A stretch of 64,000 nucleotides of DNA from an uncultured Monoglobus sp. (GCA_947585115.1 CANPWW010000001.1:1-64000), one strand, 5' to 3'; positions 8,180 to 15,746 are shown, numbered from the stretch's first letter. Numbers and translations are program-made. The notes: generated by a model from the sequence alone, not told the origin.

Positions 8180-8509
8180 ATGAAAACAAAAGCGGAAATT
8201 ATTCCCGAATGTCCAGTTGCGACAACCGTGCAGCTGATCGGAAACAAGTGGAAACTTCTTATTATACGAAATCTGCTCGACCGTCCGTGGCGTTTTAATG
8301 AGCTTCAAAGAAATCTGGACGGTATCAGTCAAAAGGTGCTGACAGACAGTTTGCGGTCTATGGAAAGCGACGGTCTGATCACCCGCACCGTTTATCCCGA
8401 AGTTCCGCCGAGAGTGGAATACGCTCTGTCGGAACTGGGAGCGACACTGAAGCCTATTTTGGACACTATGAAAGCGTGGGGTGAGAGTTATAAAAAGAGA
8501 ACGGAATAA
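8180..8509 (+). CDS. HxlR-family winged-helix transcriptional regulator
   Basis: 109 residues, a single winged-helix domain of the HxlR (DUF24) family. The hallmark N-terminal segment CPVATTVQLIGNKWK with Cys11 is present, then FNELQRNLDGISQKVLT as recognition helix and VEYALSELG as wing. In studied relatives (YodB, HypR, QorR) the conserved N-terminal Cys senses quinones, aldehydes or disulfide stress. ATG at 8180 follows GGAGG. The gene is divergent from the ACGX/SirTM operon with a 200-base shared intergenic region, so that operon is its probable target, in addition to itself. The inducing signal is unknown, though redox stress fits both the family and the operon's flavoproteins. Confidence 0.9.
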   Translation: MKTKAEIIPECPVATTVQLIGNKWKLLIIRNLLDRPWRFNELQRNLDGISQKVLTDSLRSMESDGLITRTVYPEVPPRVEYALSELGATLKPILDTMKAWGESYKKRTE

Positions 8510-8551
8510 AATGTTAAAGAAGCTGTTGTTTTAGGGCTTTAAATAATTAAG

Positions 8552-8585
8552 GGTGTTAAGCCGTTTTTCGGCTTAACACCACTTT
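8552..8585. terminator. Bidirectional intrinsic terminator
   Basis: 12-bp stem GGTGTTAAGCCG / CGGCTTAACACC (8552-8563, 8569-8580) with a TTTTT loop and a T run on the plus strand (8583-8587). It separates the plus-strand regulator from the convergent minus-strand coiled-coil gene. Confidence 0.85.
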
Positions 8586-8590
8586 TTGTC

Positions 8591-9115
8591 TTACTCGATG
8601 GGCTGCGCGTTGTCGGCGGGGACTCCCGCGGCGGCCGTGGGAACAACGTTGCCGTTGCTGCGCATCTCGCTTCTGTTGCTGCGAACAATGTTCACGCACT
8701 GCTCAAGATCTTTCATTGACGACATAACAACCTTCTCGACTGTCTCAAGCAGACTGTCCGCGTAGTTGTATGAAGAATCCGAGATCTGCTGAGCGCTGCT
8801 GCGCGCGTTTTCAATGATCTGGTTGCCCTGAACGATCGCCTTTTTCGTGATCTCGTTTTCGTTCACCATGGCGATAATCTTGTCCTCGGCGCTCTTGATA
8901 AGATTGTCGGACTCGGTCTGCGCCTCCTGAAGGATCCTCTGACGCTCTTCCTTGATCCATTTGGCCTGCTTTAGATCCTCGGGAAGCTTCAGCTTTATCT
9001 CCTGAAGCACATCCAGCAATTCGTCCTTATCGAGAATGCAGCGGCCCGAAAACGGCACCGAAGCGCCTTTATCAATTATATCCTCCAGTTCATCCAACAG
9101 TTCTAATGCATCCAT
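8591..9115 (-). CDS. Coiled-coil protein of unknown function, linked to coaD
   Basis: 174 residues. The middle (about residues 50-150) is a long predicted coiled coil rich in Gln, Glu and Lys (KWIKEERQRILQEAQTESD), resembling the DivIVA-like or V-type ATPase E/H-like helical proteins that are frequently annotated simply as ATPase in Clostridia, though no P-loop is visible. The tail is Ala/Pro-rich and probably disordered. ATG at 9115 is nine bases from an AGGAGG site; a TTG two codons upstream is less likely. It is the last gene of the rsmD-coaD unit, a conserved neighbourhood in Clostridia. No function can be stated. Confidence 0.7.
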   Translation of the reverse strand: MDALELLDELEDIIDKGASVPFSGRCILDKDELLDVLQEIKLKLPEDLKQAKWIKEERQRILQEAQTESDNLIKSAEDKIIAMVNENEITKKAIVQGNQIIENARSSAQQISDSSYNYADSLLETVEKVVMSSMKDLEQCVNIVRSNRSEMRSNGNVVPTAAAGVPADNAQPIE

Positions 9116-9148
9116 TTGCAAATACCTCCTTAAAAATATAAAGCCGAA

Positions 9149-9637
9149 TTATGCGTCCGCGTTTTCAAAACGACTCTTAATAACAGGGATTAAATCGTTC
9201 GGAACGAGCCCGTCAAGACATCCGCCGTACTTCGCGATTTCCTTAACGATGCTGGAGCTTAAAAACATGTAGTCCTGACTGGTGTGCAAAAACAAAGTCT
9301 CAAGCTCCGGGTTCAGCGTACGGTTGGTCAATGCCATCTGGAATTCATACTCGAAATCAGATACCGCTCTAATTCCCTTAATAATTATACTAGAATTAAT
9401 ATTTTTCATAAAATCCGCCAGCAGCCCGGAGAACGAACAGATCTCAACGTTGTCCATATCTTTCGTCACGCGTTTGAGCATTTCCACGCGCTCCTCAACC
9501 GAAAAGGACGGCTGTTTTGAGCTGTTTATAAGCACCGCCACGACAAGTCTGTCAAACAGGCGGGACGCTCTCTTTATAACGTCAAGATGTCCGTTGGTGC
9601 ATGGGTCAAAGCTGCCCGGATACACAGCAGTTTTCAT
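9149..9637 (-). CDS. coaD: Phosphopantetheine adenylyltransferase
   Basis: 162 residues, the normal length. It transfers AMP from ATP to 4'-phosphopantetheine, the penultimate step of coenzyme A synthesis. The nucleotidyltransferase signature [12 protein letters not shown] (residues 8-19) carries the T/H-x-G-H loop, and the C-terminal [17 protein letters not shown] segment matches the ISSS(x)R/K-like signature. ATG at 9637 is preceded by GAGGTGAG within the end of rsmD, four bases downstream of that gene's stop, so translation is coupled. rsmD-coaD adjacency is widespread in Firmicutes and supports the call. Confidence 0.97.
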   Translation of the reverse strand: MKTAVYPGSFDPCTNGHLDVIKRASRLFDRLVVAVLINSSKQPSFSVEERVEMLKRVTKDMDNVEICSFSGLLADFMKNINSSIIIKGIRAVSDFEYEFQMALTNRTLNPELETLFLHTSQDYMFLSSSIVKEIAKYGGCLDGLVPNDLIPVIKSRFENADA

Positions 9638-9641
9638 AGCC

Positions 9642-10229
9642 TCACCTCTGCATAACCGTTATTATAGTCTTGCCATACCGCGCCTCTCTTGTGACATTGA
9701 AGCCGCACCGCGAAATTTCTTCTCCTCCGACCTCGGTCTCGGCCACGATCACGCCGCTTTCGCTAAGCAGGCCGAGCCTGCCGATCTCGCCGAGCGCTTT
9801 TGCGACATGCCCTTTGTTGTAGGGCGGGTCAAGGAATATTATGTCAAAACCGCGATTTGTGTCAAACCGGGTTCCGCCGGCTGTCACAGCGGTCACAGTT
9901 CCGTTTGCGAGGCGCTTAATCAGCGGATACGCGTCGGTCTTAAACAGAGCGGCCCCGTCAATCAGGCCCGAGCCGATGAGATTTGACTCAACGATTTTAT
10001 ATGACGACGGGTTTTGCTCAATGAACACGGCGCCTTCGGCTCCGCGGCTCAAGGCCTCGATCCCCATCGCCCCGCTGCCCGCGAACATGTCAAGCACAAA
10101 GCCGCAGGGCAGATGAGACTGAATTATATTAAAGACCGATTCCTTTACCCTGTCGGTTGTGGGACGGGTGCTGAGCCCGTCGGGGGCCTTTAATTTGTAT
10201 CCTCGTCTTTTGCCCGATATTATTCGCAA
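9642..10229 (-). CDS. rsmD: 16S rRNA (guanine966-N2)-methyltransferase
   Basis: 195 residues. It methylates G966 of 16S rRNA on the assembling 30S subunit using S-adenosylmethionine. The SAM-binding loop [13 protein letters not shown] and the catalytic motif FLDPPY are clear, and the N-terminus [15 protein letters not shown] is diagnostic. The start is TTG at 10229, six bases after a perfect GGAGG; an upstream in-frame ATG at 10292 would add 21 residues without conservation or ribosome-binding site. It opens the operon with coaD and has its own promoter 50 bases upstream. Confidence 0.95.
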   Translation of the reverse strand: MRIISGKRRGYKLKAPDGLSTRPTTDRVKESVFNIIQSHLPCGFVLDMFAGSGAMGIEALSRGAEGAVFIEQNPSSYKIVESNLIGSGLIDGAALFKTDAYPLIKRLANGTVTAVTAGGTRFDTNRGFDIIFLDPPYNKGHVAKALGEIGRLGLLSESGVIVAETEVGGEEISRCGFNVTREARYGKTIITVMQR

Positions 10230-10280
10230 AACAAGCCTCCAAACGAAAGAATTTTTCAAAATAATTACATTCACCTTATA

Positions 10281-10309
10281 TTTATATATCAAAATTGTAA
10301 ATTTGTCAA
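10281..10309 (-). promoter_or_regulatory. Predicted promoter of rsmD-coaD operon
   Basis: Minus strand TTGACA (10304-10309), 17-base spacer, TATAAA (10281-10286). It lies downstream of the terminator of the structured RNA, so the operon and RNA are separate units. Confidence 0.7.
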
Positions 10310-10400
10310 GGGTTTTAAATAAATTTGTAAAAATACAGCGATTTTAACAAATTATTTGTCTGCATAAATAAACCCCGCGATTGCCGTAGAATGACTAAAG

Positions 10401-10420
10401 TAAAAACCTGGAAACCAGGT
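10401..10420 (-). terminator. Terminator of the structured RNA
   Basis: Stem ACCTGG / CCAGGT with TTT loop, then TTTTTAC on the minus strand. Confidence 0.65.
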
Positions 10421-10568
10421 GGGATTTTCTCGGAAACTTTACAAGTCCACTGGACGACCCCGAAGGGTGTGAGGCATGTGCGCCGCCCCCGAAGATTAAA
10501 ATCCCTTATTAATTTTGTTGGTTTTACATTAATGTCATAATTACGCACAACGCAGGGAATTATTTTAT
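10401..10568 (-). ncRNA. Unassigned structured small RNA with own promoter and terminator
   Basis: About 168 nt. An enclosing stem GGGATTTT / AAAATCCC (10498-10505 with 10421-10428), extended by a CTTCGG / CCGAG helix, encloses three small hairpins: GGC-GCACAT-GCC, ACCC-TTCG-GGGT and GTCC-AGT-GGAC. It is closed by an intrinsic terminator ACCTGG-TTT-CCAGGT followed by TTTTT (10401-10420). The upstream promoter is strong. I do not see the signatures of 6S, SRP, tmRNA, RNase P or a riboswitch I know. The region 10230-10842 has no convincing protein gene; a 77-codon frame through it crosses the terminator. Confidence 0.55.
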
Positions 10569-10574
10569 GCTCAT

Positions 10575-10603
10575 ATTATATCATATAAAACATGAAATTA
10601 CAA
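10575..10603 (-). promoter_or_regulatory. Predicted promoter of the structured RNA
   Basis: Minus strand TTGTAA (10598-10603), 17-base spacer, perfect TATAAT (10575-10580); start expected near 10568. Confidence 0.6.
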
Positions 10604-10728
10604 CACATATTTATGTTCTTTTTATAACAATTTTAATTGATTATTGTTACAAACGTTTCTGTTTTGTTACAAGTTTTTTCGGGCGGTTTACAGGGAATTA
10701 ACAATTTCTTGTTTCCATATTTTTTGCA

Positions 10729-10756
10729 TTGAAATTATATTTTATTTAGGTATAAT
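10729..10756 (+). promoter_or_regulatory. Predicted promoter of mecA
   Basis: TTGAAA (10729-10734), 16-base spacer, TATAAT (10751-10756), giving a leader of about 80 bases. Confidence 0.55.
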
Positions 10757-10842
10757 TAAAATTGTGAGCGCATATTTTTGATTATAAATATATTGATAAG
10801 CTTTTATATTGATACGGTTTTCGAAAAATCAGGAGAAAAAAT

Positions 10843-11469
10843 ATGAGAATCGAAAAAATTAACGAAAATAAAATAAAGGTTCTGATCGATACCGACGAGG
10901 CTCGGGAATGGAACATCAGCGCCGGCAACATGGCGTCCGATTCACCCGCGGTTCAAGAGATGTTCAGAACGGCCATACGCCTGGCTCAGCAGGAGGTGCG
11001 GTTCAGCATCGACGGGGCCAAGCTGTTTGTTGAGGCTATTCCGGAGCATACCGACGGATTCGGGATGCTGATCACCAGAATTTTCAGCGACAAGGACCTA
11101 AACGCCGCTGTAGCCAACTGCTCCTACAGAGGCAAGATCAAAAAACGCTGTCTCTATCCGGAGAACGCGGAGAGCAAAATAAAAAGCTGCCGCATATTCC
11201 GCTTCGGTGATTTCGACAACGTGTGCCGCGCGGCCGAGGCGATACATAGAGATTTTTCGGGCGACAGCATGCTGTACAAGTGCGACGGCAGCTATTATAT
11301 GCTGCTCGCTCCCGACGATATAAGAATTATGCTGAGCGTTGAAAAAATAATGCTCGAGTTTTCAGACAAGCAGAACCGCACGCTCATATCACACGGCAGG
11401 CTCAACGAGCTGGGCGAGATCATGATAAGGCATGACGCGGTGAATGTGCTGGTTGAGTATTTTTCATAA
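10843..11469 (+). CDS. mecA: MecA-family adaptor protein
   Basis: 208 residues. MecA proteins bind substrates through their N-terminal part and deliver them to the ClpC ATPase through the C-terminal part. The N-terminus MRIEKINENKIKVLI and the C-terminal FRFGDFDNVCRAAEAI followed by LYKCDGSYYMLL match the family's two conserved blocks, linked by a variable region, here with LYPENAESK. ATG at 10843 follows an AGGAGA site. It stands alone between its own promoter and a terminator. In Bacillus MecA controls competence and sporulation factors; the substrate here is not known. Confidence 0.85.
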   Translation: MRIEKINENKIKVLIDTDEAREWNISAGNMASDSPAVQEMFRTAIRLAQQEVRFSIDGAKLFVEAIPEHTDGFGMLITRIFSDKDLNAAVANCSYRGKIKKRCLYPENAESKIKSCRIFRFGDFDNVCRAAEAIHRDFSGDSMLYKCDGSYYMLLAPDDIRIMLSVEKIMLEFSDKQNRTLISHGRLNELGEIMIRHDAVNVLVEYFS

Positions 11470-11482
11470 ACGGTTTTTTATG

Positions 11483-11512
11483 GGACGGCCTCGGCCGTCC
11501 TTTTAAATTTTT
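11483..11512 (+). terminator. Terminator of mecA
   Basis: Stem GGACGGC - CTCG - GCCGTCC followed by TTTTAAATTTTT, 13 bases after the mecA stop codon. Confidence 0.8.
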
Positions 11513-11559
11513 GTCGGTTTTTCACAGTTGTCGGCCCGTGTTGCGCCTCGGCTTTTTAA

Positions 11560-11588
11560 TTGACATATTTTGAGTTTTGTGCTAACAT
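11560..11588 (+). promoter_or_regulatory. Predicted promoter of glnA
   Basis: TTGACA (11560-11565), 17-base spacer, TAACAT (11583-11588). The dispersed repeat of family C begins at the -10 box, so the glnA leader RNA consists largely of that repeat. Confidence 0.65.
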
Positions 11589-11658
11589 AGTGAATAGTGA
11601 TTAGCGAATAGCGAATACGCGGATATAATTTATCCTAAAACGTTAAGGTATCTCCGCG
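11588..11658 (+). repeat. Dispersed repeat family C, copy 1 (glnA leader)
   Basis: Tandem GTGATTAGC-GAATAGC-GAATA units run into a stem CGCGGATA ... TATCTCCGCG with an inner ATAATT motif and loop. Related copies are at 13714-13794 (inverted) and 28335-28408. Confidence 0.75.
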
Positions 11659-11703
11659 TTCGTTCGGTTTATTGATTCGCGAAATTTTAATATAGAAAGG
11701 GTA

Positions 11704-12975
11704 ATGAGTATGCTGTTTTCTTTGGACGATATAATGGAGTATATCGAGGATAACGATGTTAAGTTCATACGTTTGGTGTTTTTTGACATATTCGGAAATA
11801 TGAAAAATATTTCTATCTTCGCCTCCGAGCTGCCGAGGGCGCTGGAGTACGGCGTGACCTTTGACGCCTCGGAGATCAACGGATTTATGAATGTGGGCGA
11901 GAGCGATCTCATGCTGCGCCCCGACCCGACCACGGCCGAGATACTGCCGTGGCGCCCGCAGCACGCCAGAGTTCTCAGAATATTCTGCGACATATGCTAT
12001 CCCGACGGCAAGATGTTTGAGGGCGATTCGCGAAACATACTCAAAAAGTCGATAGATGATCTGGGAGAGAACGGGCTGTACTGCGAGATAGGGACCGAGT
12101 GCAAGTTCTATTTGTTCAATCTGGACGAGCGCGGCGAGATGACCGACATTCCCCACGACAACGGAACGTACTACGACGTGGCACCGTCCGACAGAGGCGA
12201 GAATATCCGCCGCGAGATCTGCCTGACACTTGAGGAAATGGGGATACAGCCCAGAAGCTCAAAGCACGCGGGCGGCCCCGGCCAGCACCAGATCGTGTAT
12301 AACCACGGCGCGCCCGTTGAGGCGGCTGACCATGTGATGACATTTAAAAATCTGGTTCGGACGATAGCCGATATGAACGGGCTGTACGCCTCGTTTATGC
12401 CCCGTCCCATTCCCGACAAGAGCGGAAACGGAATGCACGTTCATCTGTCTTTATATGAGAGCAAGACCGGAAAGAGCCTTATTGACATAGGCTGCGAGAC
12501 CGGACGCCGCTTCATCGCCGGAATCATGGCGCATATAAATGAGATAAGTCTGTTCCTGTGTCCGACCGTGAATTCATACAGCAGGCTGGGTCAGTTCGAG
12601 GCGCCGAAGTTTGTGACGTGGTCGCACCAGAACCGCCAGCAGCTTATGCGCATTCCCACAAATACGGTGGGAGAGAGCCGTCTTGAGCTGCGCTCGCCCG
12701 ACGGATGCTCCAATCCGTATCTGGTTATCGCGCTGATGATCTACGCGGGTATCGACGGCATCAAAAACGAGATGCGGCTCGCCGATCCCGTTAACGTTAC
12801 CTATAAGGAAGGCATCGACGGGCTCGTGCGTCTGCCGCGGAACCTTGAGGAGGCCGTGCGCTTTGCCGAAAACAGCGAGTTTGTGAAACGGGTGCTGCCG
12901 CGCAACATAACGGCGACATATATCAACGAAAAGCGCCGCGAATACGAAGAATATCTCAGATCCGAGAAAAAATAA
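11704..12975 (+). CDS. glnA: Glutamine synthetase, type I
   Basis: 423 residues; forms glutamine from glutamate, ammonia and ATP. The beta-grasp N-terminus (VKFIRLVFFDIFGNMKNI) and catalytic domain are complete: EIGTECKFYLF (metal-binding Glu), GPGQHQI, NGMHVHLS (active-site His), and ESRLELRSPDGCSNPYL near the C-terminus (ATP/phosphate-binding Arg). No adenylylation-type Tyr loop is evident and the protein is slightly shorter than the typical 440-residue GSI-alpha. ATG at 11704 lies after GAAAGGG; ATG two codons on is an alternative. The ANTAR regulator gene follows by 54 bases, a pairing known for clostridial glnA. Its leader contains a repeat hairpin that could act in attenuation. Confidence 0.95.
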   Translation: MSMLFSLDDIMEYIEDNDVKFIRLVFFDIFGNMKNISIFASELPRALEYGVTFDASEINGFMNVGESDLMLRPDPTTAEILPWRPQHARVLRIFCDICYPDGKMFEGDSRNILKKSIDDLGENGLYCEIGTECKFYLFNLDERGEMTDIPHDNGTYYDVAPSDRGENIRREICLTLEEMGIQPRSSKHAGGPGQHQIVYNHGAPVEAADHVMTFKNLVRTIADMNGLYASFMPRPIPDKSGNGMHVHLSLYESKTGKSLIDIGCETGRRFIAGIMAHINEISLFLCPTVNSYSRLGQFEAPKFVTWSHQNRQQLMRIPTNTVGESRLELRSPDGCSNPYLVIALMIYAGIDGIKNEMRLADPVNVTYKEGIDGLVRLPRNLEEAVRFAENSEFVKRVLPRNITATYINEKRREYEEYLRSEKK

Positions 12976-13029
12976 AAACGTGTTTGCGGCGGATCCGCAA
13001 ATTCATAACGGGAAAGAATGTGATAGCGA

Positions 13030-13599
13030 TTGAATGACAGGATTCTGATTGTTTCCGCGTCGGAAAAAAGCTCCGACGCGCTGGCGCGTATTCTGCGAAG
13101 ATACGCGATAAACAACATAGATTTTGCCTCGAGCGGAGCCGAGACAAGACGCGCGGTGCTGCGCGTCGGCTACGCGCTGATTATTATAAACGCGCCGCTC
13201 AAAGACGAGCAGGGAAACGACCTGGCGGCGGACATGATACGCGGCACAAGGTCGTCGGTGATATTGATCGCCAAAAACGATATCGCCGATGTGCTGGCCT
13301 CAAAGGTTGAGGGCGACGGGGTGTTCGTGGTCCCGAAGCCGCTTCAGCAGCGGCAGTTCTGGAGCGCGGTGAGGCTTGGGCTGGCGTTTTCGGCCCGGAT
13401 CGCCGAGATCGACAAAAAGATGGCGAAGCAGGAAAAAAAGTACGAGGAACTGCGGATAATATCAAGAGCCAAGTGCGTGCTGATAGAACGGGAGAGACTG
13501 ACCGAAAAAGAAGCCCACCGGTTTATAGAAAAGCAGGCTATGGACAAACGCGAAAGCCGAGCGAACATAGCCGCGGGAATTTTAAAGCGATATATTTAA
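13030..13599 (+). CDS. ANTAR-domain RNA-binding antiterminator with degenerate receiver
   Basis: 189 residues. Residues 1-120 have the fold pattern of a CheY receiver, but the phosphoacceptor Asp is Asn54 (ALIIINAPLKDEQG) and the acidic pocket after strand 1 is replaced by SAS, so phosphorylation is unlikely. After a coiled coil (EIDKKMAKQEKKYEELR), residues 135-188 form an ANTAR three-helix domain (RAKCVLIERERLTEKEAHRFIEKQAM), which binds paired RNA hairpins to prevent termination. The start is TTG at 13030, the only codon that keeps the conserved opening ILIVSAS. It follows glnA; relatives such as clostridial NitR regulate nitrogen genes. Likely targets in the window are the glnA and glutamate synthase leaders. 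Confidence 0.88.
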   Translation: MNDRILIVSASEKSSDALARILRRYAINNIDFASSGAETRRAVLRVGYALIIINAPLKDEQGNDLAADMIRGTRSSVILIAKNDIADVLASKVEGDGVFVVPKPLQQRQFWSAVRLGLAFSARIAEIDKKMAKQEKKYEELRIISRAKCVLIERERLTEKEAHRFIEKQAMDKRESRANIAAGILKRYI

Positions 13600-13630
13600 A
13601 TGATTTGTCATTTAAATATATCGCTTTTAA
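13584..13630 (+). terminator. Long perfect hairpin spanning the end of the ANTAR gene
   Basis: 20-bp perfect stem (13584-13603 with 13608-13627) and TTTG loop. The left arm contains the last codons and stop of the ANTAR gene. Ends with TTTT; probable terminator or mRNA-stabilising element. Confidence 0.7.
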
Positions 13631-13665
13631 CGTAGGGGCTAGAGAATAGGGTCTAGGGACTAGGA

Positions 13666-13698
13666 TCCCCCCTCAGTCGGGCTTTGCCCGACAGCTCC
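13666..13698 (+). repeat. Dispersed repeat family B, partial copy
   Basis: CCCCCTCAGTCGGGC-TTT-GCCCGACAGCTCC, a diverged core of the family B palindrome, within the 278-base gap before the capsid cassette. No gene is seen in this gap. Confidence 0.5.
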
Positions 13699-13713
13699 AT
13701 TTTACGTCAATTA

Positions 13714-13794
13714 CTACGTTCGCGGGATAATGCAAATGTTTTTGCCAAATTATCTCCGCGTATTCGCTATTCGCTAATCACTAATCACTACGTT
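13714..13794 (-). repeat. Dispersed repeat family C, copy 2 (inverted)
   Basis: On the minus strand: ACGTAGTGATTAG-TGATTAGC-GAATAGC-GAATA then CGCGGAGATAATTTGGCAA ... TTGCATTATCCCGCG. Same layout as copies 1 and 3. Confidence 0.8.
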
Positions 13795-13877
13795 GGCACC
13801 ACGCGGCACTCAAACCAGTTTATAATAAAATTGTGCTGGGGAAAACGGCGCAAAATTATTATGAAAGGAGCATAATT

Positions 13878-14453
13878 ATGCTTGGTTTTGGAAACAGAAA
13901 ACAGAATCCGGAGGAGCGGGAGTATCCCGAGGCCGCGCGCGGCGGATATCCCGTTCAGCCGCAAGGGTACCCCGCGCAGGCTCAGGCTCAGCCGGGAGCG
14001 GCGCCCATGCAGGGAATGGCGCCCGGAATGATGCCCGGTGCTATGCAGTACGGTATGCCGATGGCTGCTCAGGGTATGCGCGGCGCGGCCGATCCGCGGC
14101 TTGAGGCGTACATAGCCAAAAGAACCGCGGAGATCGACGCGCAGGTCAGGGAGTTCTCGAAAAAGAATCCCGATTTTGACATCAGACGCGAGCTTCAGGA
14201 CCCCAAATTCTGCAACTATCTGTGGGGCAACGGGCTCAGCGTTGAGGACGCCTACTATCTTACCCACCGCGGCGAGGAGCAGGCTGAAAACAACCGCGGA
14301 AAGCCCGAGGAGCCCGAAAAGAGGATCTCGGAGAACGGGACATCAAAGCCCGGCGGCAGCGGCATGGTAAAAAAGAACCCCGAGGACATGAGCGACGAAG
14401 AGGTCGACGACATCATAAGACGCGTCCGCCGCGGCGAGAAGATCTCGTTTTAG
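13878..14453 (+). CDS. Putative capsid scaffold/assembly protein
   Basis: 191 residues. The first 80 residues are low-complexity Pro/Gln/Met/Gly-rich (QGYPAQAQAQPG, MAPGMMPGAM); residues 80-150 form a helical domain (LEAYIAKRTAEIDAQVREFS, then NPDFDIRRELQDPKF), and the tail is acidic and ends in DDIIRRVRRGEKI. A helical, charged, partly disordered protein directly before a major capsid gene is the usual place and style of a scaffold protein; this is inferred, not recognised by family. ATG at 13878 follows AAAGGAG; a start 15 codons earlier lacks a site. 43 bases separate it from the capsid gene. Confidence 0.55.
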   Translation: MLGFGNRKQNPEEREYPEAARGGYPVQPQGYPAQAQAQPGAAPMQGMAPGMMPGAMQYGMPMAAQGMRGAADPRLEAYIAKRTAEIDAQVREFSKKNPDFDIRRELQDPKFCNYLWGNGLSVEDAYYLTHRGEEQAENNRGKPEEPEKRISENGTSKPGGSGMVKKNPEDMSDEEVDDIIRRVRRGEKISF

Positions 14454-14496
14454 TCCGAGGCGCAAAAAACAAAAATTTTAAACGGAGGTATTTTTA

Positions 14497-15729
14497 ATGA
14501 GTATTAATTACAACACCCAGACAACGACCACAAACCGCGTGGGCAACAACGTTACCCCCGAGATGAAGGCGTACTACGACAGGCAGATGATCCGCTTCGC
14601 CTCTCCCAAGCTGGTTCACGCCCAGTTCGGCCAGAGCAAGCCGATCCCCAAGGGCTCCGGCAAGACCATCGAGTTCCGCCGCTTCAGCCCTCTGCCCAAG
14701 GCGATGAAGCCGCTGACCGAGGGCGTTACGCCCAAGGGCAACCAGCTGAACGTGACAACCGTTGAGTCAACGGTCGATCAGTACGGCGACTATGTTACCC
14801 TGTCGGATATGCTGACGCTTTCGGCCATCGACAACGTTATCGTCGAGACCCAGAACGTGCTGGGCGACCAGGCCGGAAGAACGCTCGACACGGTGATCCG
14901 CGAGAAGATCAACGCGGGCACCAACGTGCAGTACGGCGACGGCAAGGCCGACAGAAACGTGCTTGTGGGCGGACAGGCTAGCGGCAACGACTATCTCAGC
15001 GTGGCTGCGGTAAAGAGAGCGGTCGCCACGCTCAAGCGCAACAATGCTCAGCCCATCAAGGACGGCTGCTATGTGGCGATAATCCATCCCGATGTGGCGA
15101 ACGATCTGACAAACGATCCCGAATGGAAGGCCGTTAAGCAGAACGTTGACCCCAAGGACTGGTACAACGGCACGATCGGCAAGATCCACGGCGTTGTGTT
15201 TGTTGAGTCTACCGAGGCGAAAATTTTCAGAGCCGCGCCTCTGCGCAAGATGGAAAATATCATGATCGGCGATCCCGAGAGCCTGACCGTGGCGGCGGTT
15301 TCCGGCAAGGTCATCACGGTGTCCGAGGAGATCGCGACGAGCGACGCGTCCGCTCTGACGGGCAGGGCGATCCAGATAAACGGCTTTGACTACACGATCG
15401 CGTCCGCGTCGGCCGGCGAGCCCGGAGCGGCGAAGATCACGGTGACCGAGACCCTGAGCCCCACTGTGACGGCGGGCTCGATAATCTATCCCGCGGGCGC
15501 CGGCAAGGATGGCAGAGATATTTACTCCACGCTGTTCATCGGCCAGAACGCCTACGGCGTCACAAATATCACGGGCGGCGGTCTTGAGACAATCATCAAG
15601 CAGAAGGGCAGCGCCGGCACGGGCGACCCTCTCGACCAGAGAAGCACCGTTGGCTGGAAGGCCACTCAGACGGCGGAGATCCTTTCTCCCGAGTTCATGG
15701 TGAGAGTCGAGACCACGTGCAGCTACTAA
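14497..15729 (+). CDS. Major capsid protein, N4-gp56 family
   Basis: 410 residues. The sequence matches the HK97-fold major capsid proteins of the N4-gp56 family: the N-terminal NVTPEMKAYYDRQMIRFASPKLVHAQFGQSK-like start (given here in part), PLPKAMKPLTEGVTP, DQYGDYVTLSDML, and the C-terminal GWKATQTAEILSPEFMVRVE. ATG at 14497 has AACGGAGG. Gln/Tyr/Asn and Gly-rich composition suits a structural protein. It forms the centre of a plus-strand cassette that includes no visible terminase, portal, protease or integrase gene, so it may be a remnant, a satellite-like element or a domesticated particle. Confidence 0.9.
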   Translation: MSINYNTQTTTTNRVGNNVTPEMKAYYDRQMIRFASPKLVHAQFGQSKPIPKGSGKTIEFRRFSPLPKAMKPLTEGVTPKGNQLNVTTVESTVDQYGDYVTLSDMLTLSAIDNVIVETQNVLGDQAGRTLDTVIREKINAGTNVQYGDGKADRNVLVGGQASGNDYLSVAAVKRAVATLKRNNAQPIKDGCYVAIIHPDVANDLTNDPEWKAVKQNVDPKDWYNGTIGKIHGVVFVESTEAKIFRAAPLRKMENIMIGDPESLTVAAVSGKVITVSEEIATSDASALTGRAIQINGFDYTIASASAGEPGAAKITVTETLSPTVTAGSIIYPAGAGKDGRDIYSTLFIGQNAYGVTNITGGGLETIIKQKGSAGTGDPLDQRSTVGWKATQTAEILSPEFMVRVETTCSY

Positions 15730-15746
15730 ATCGGGAGGCGAAACAA

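Noticed and set aside
10315-10548. 77-codon minus-strand frame in the rsmD-mecA gap
   Set aside because: It runs through the structured RNA and its terminator, with no ribosome site and no recognisable product.
10401-10568. 6S RNA, SRP RNA or a known riboswitch
   Set aside because: No closing 5'/3' end stem with central bubble, no GGAAGGAGCA-type SRP loop, and no motif of riboswitch classes I can recall; left as unassigned.
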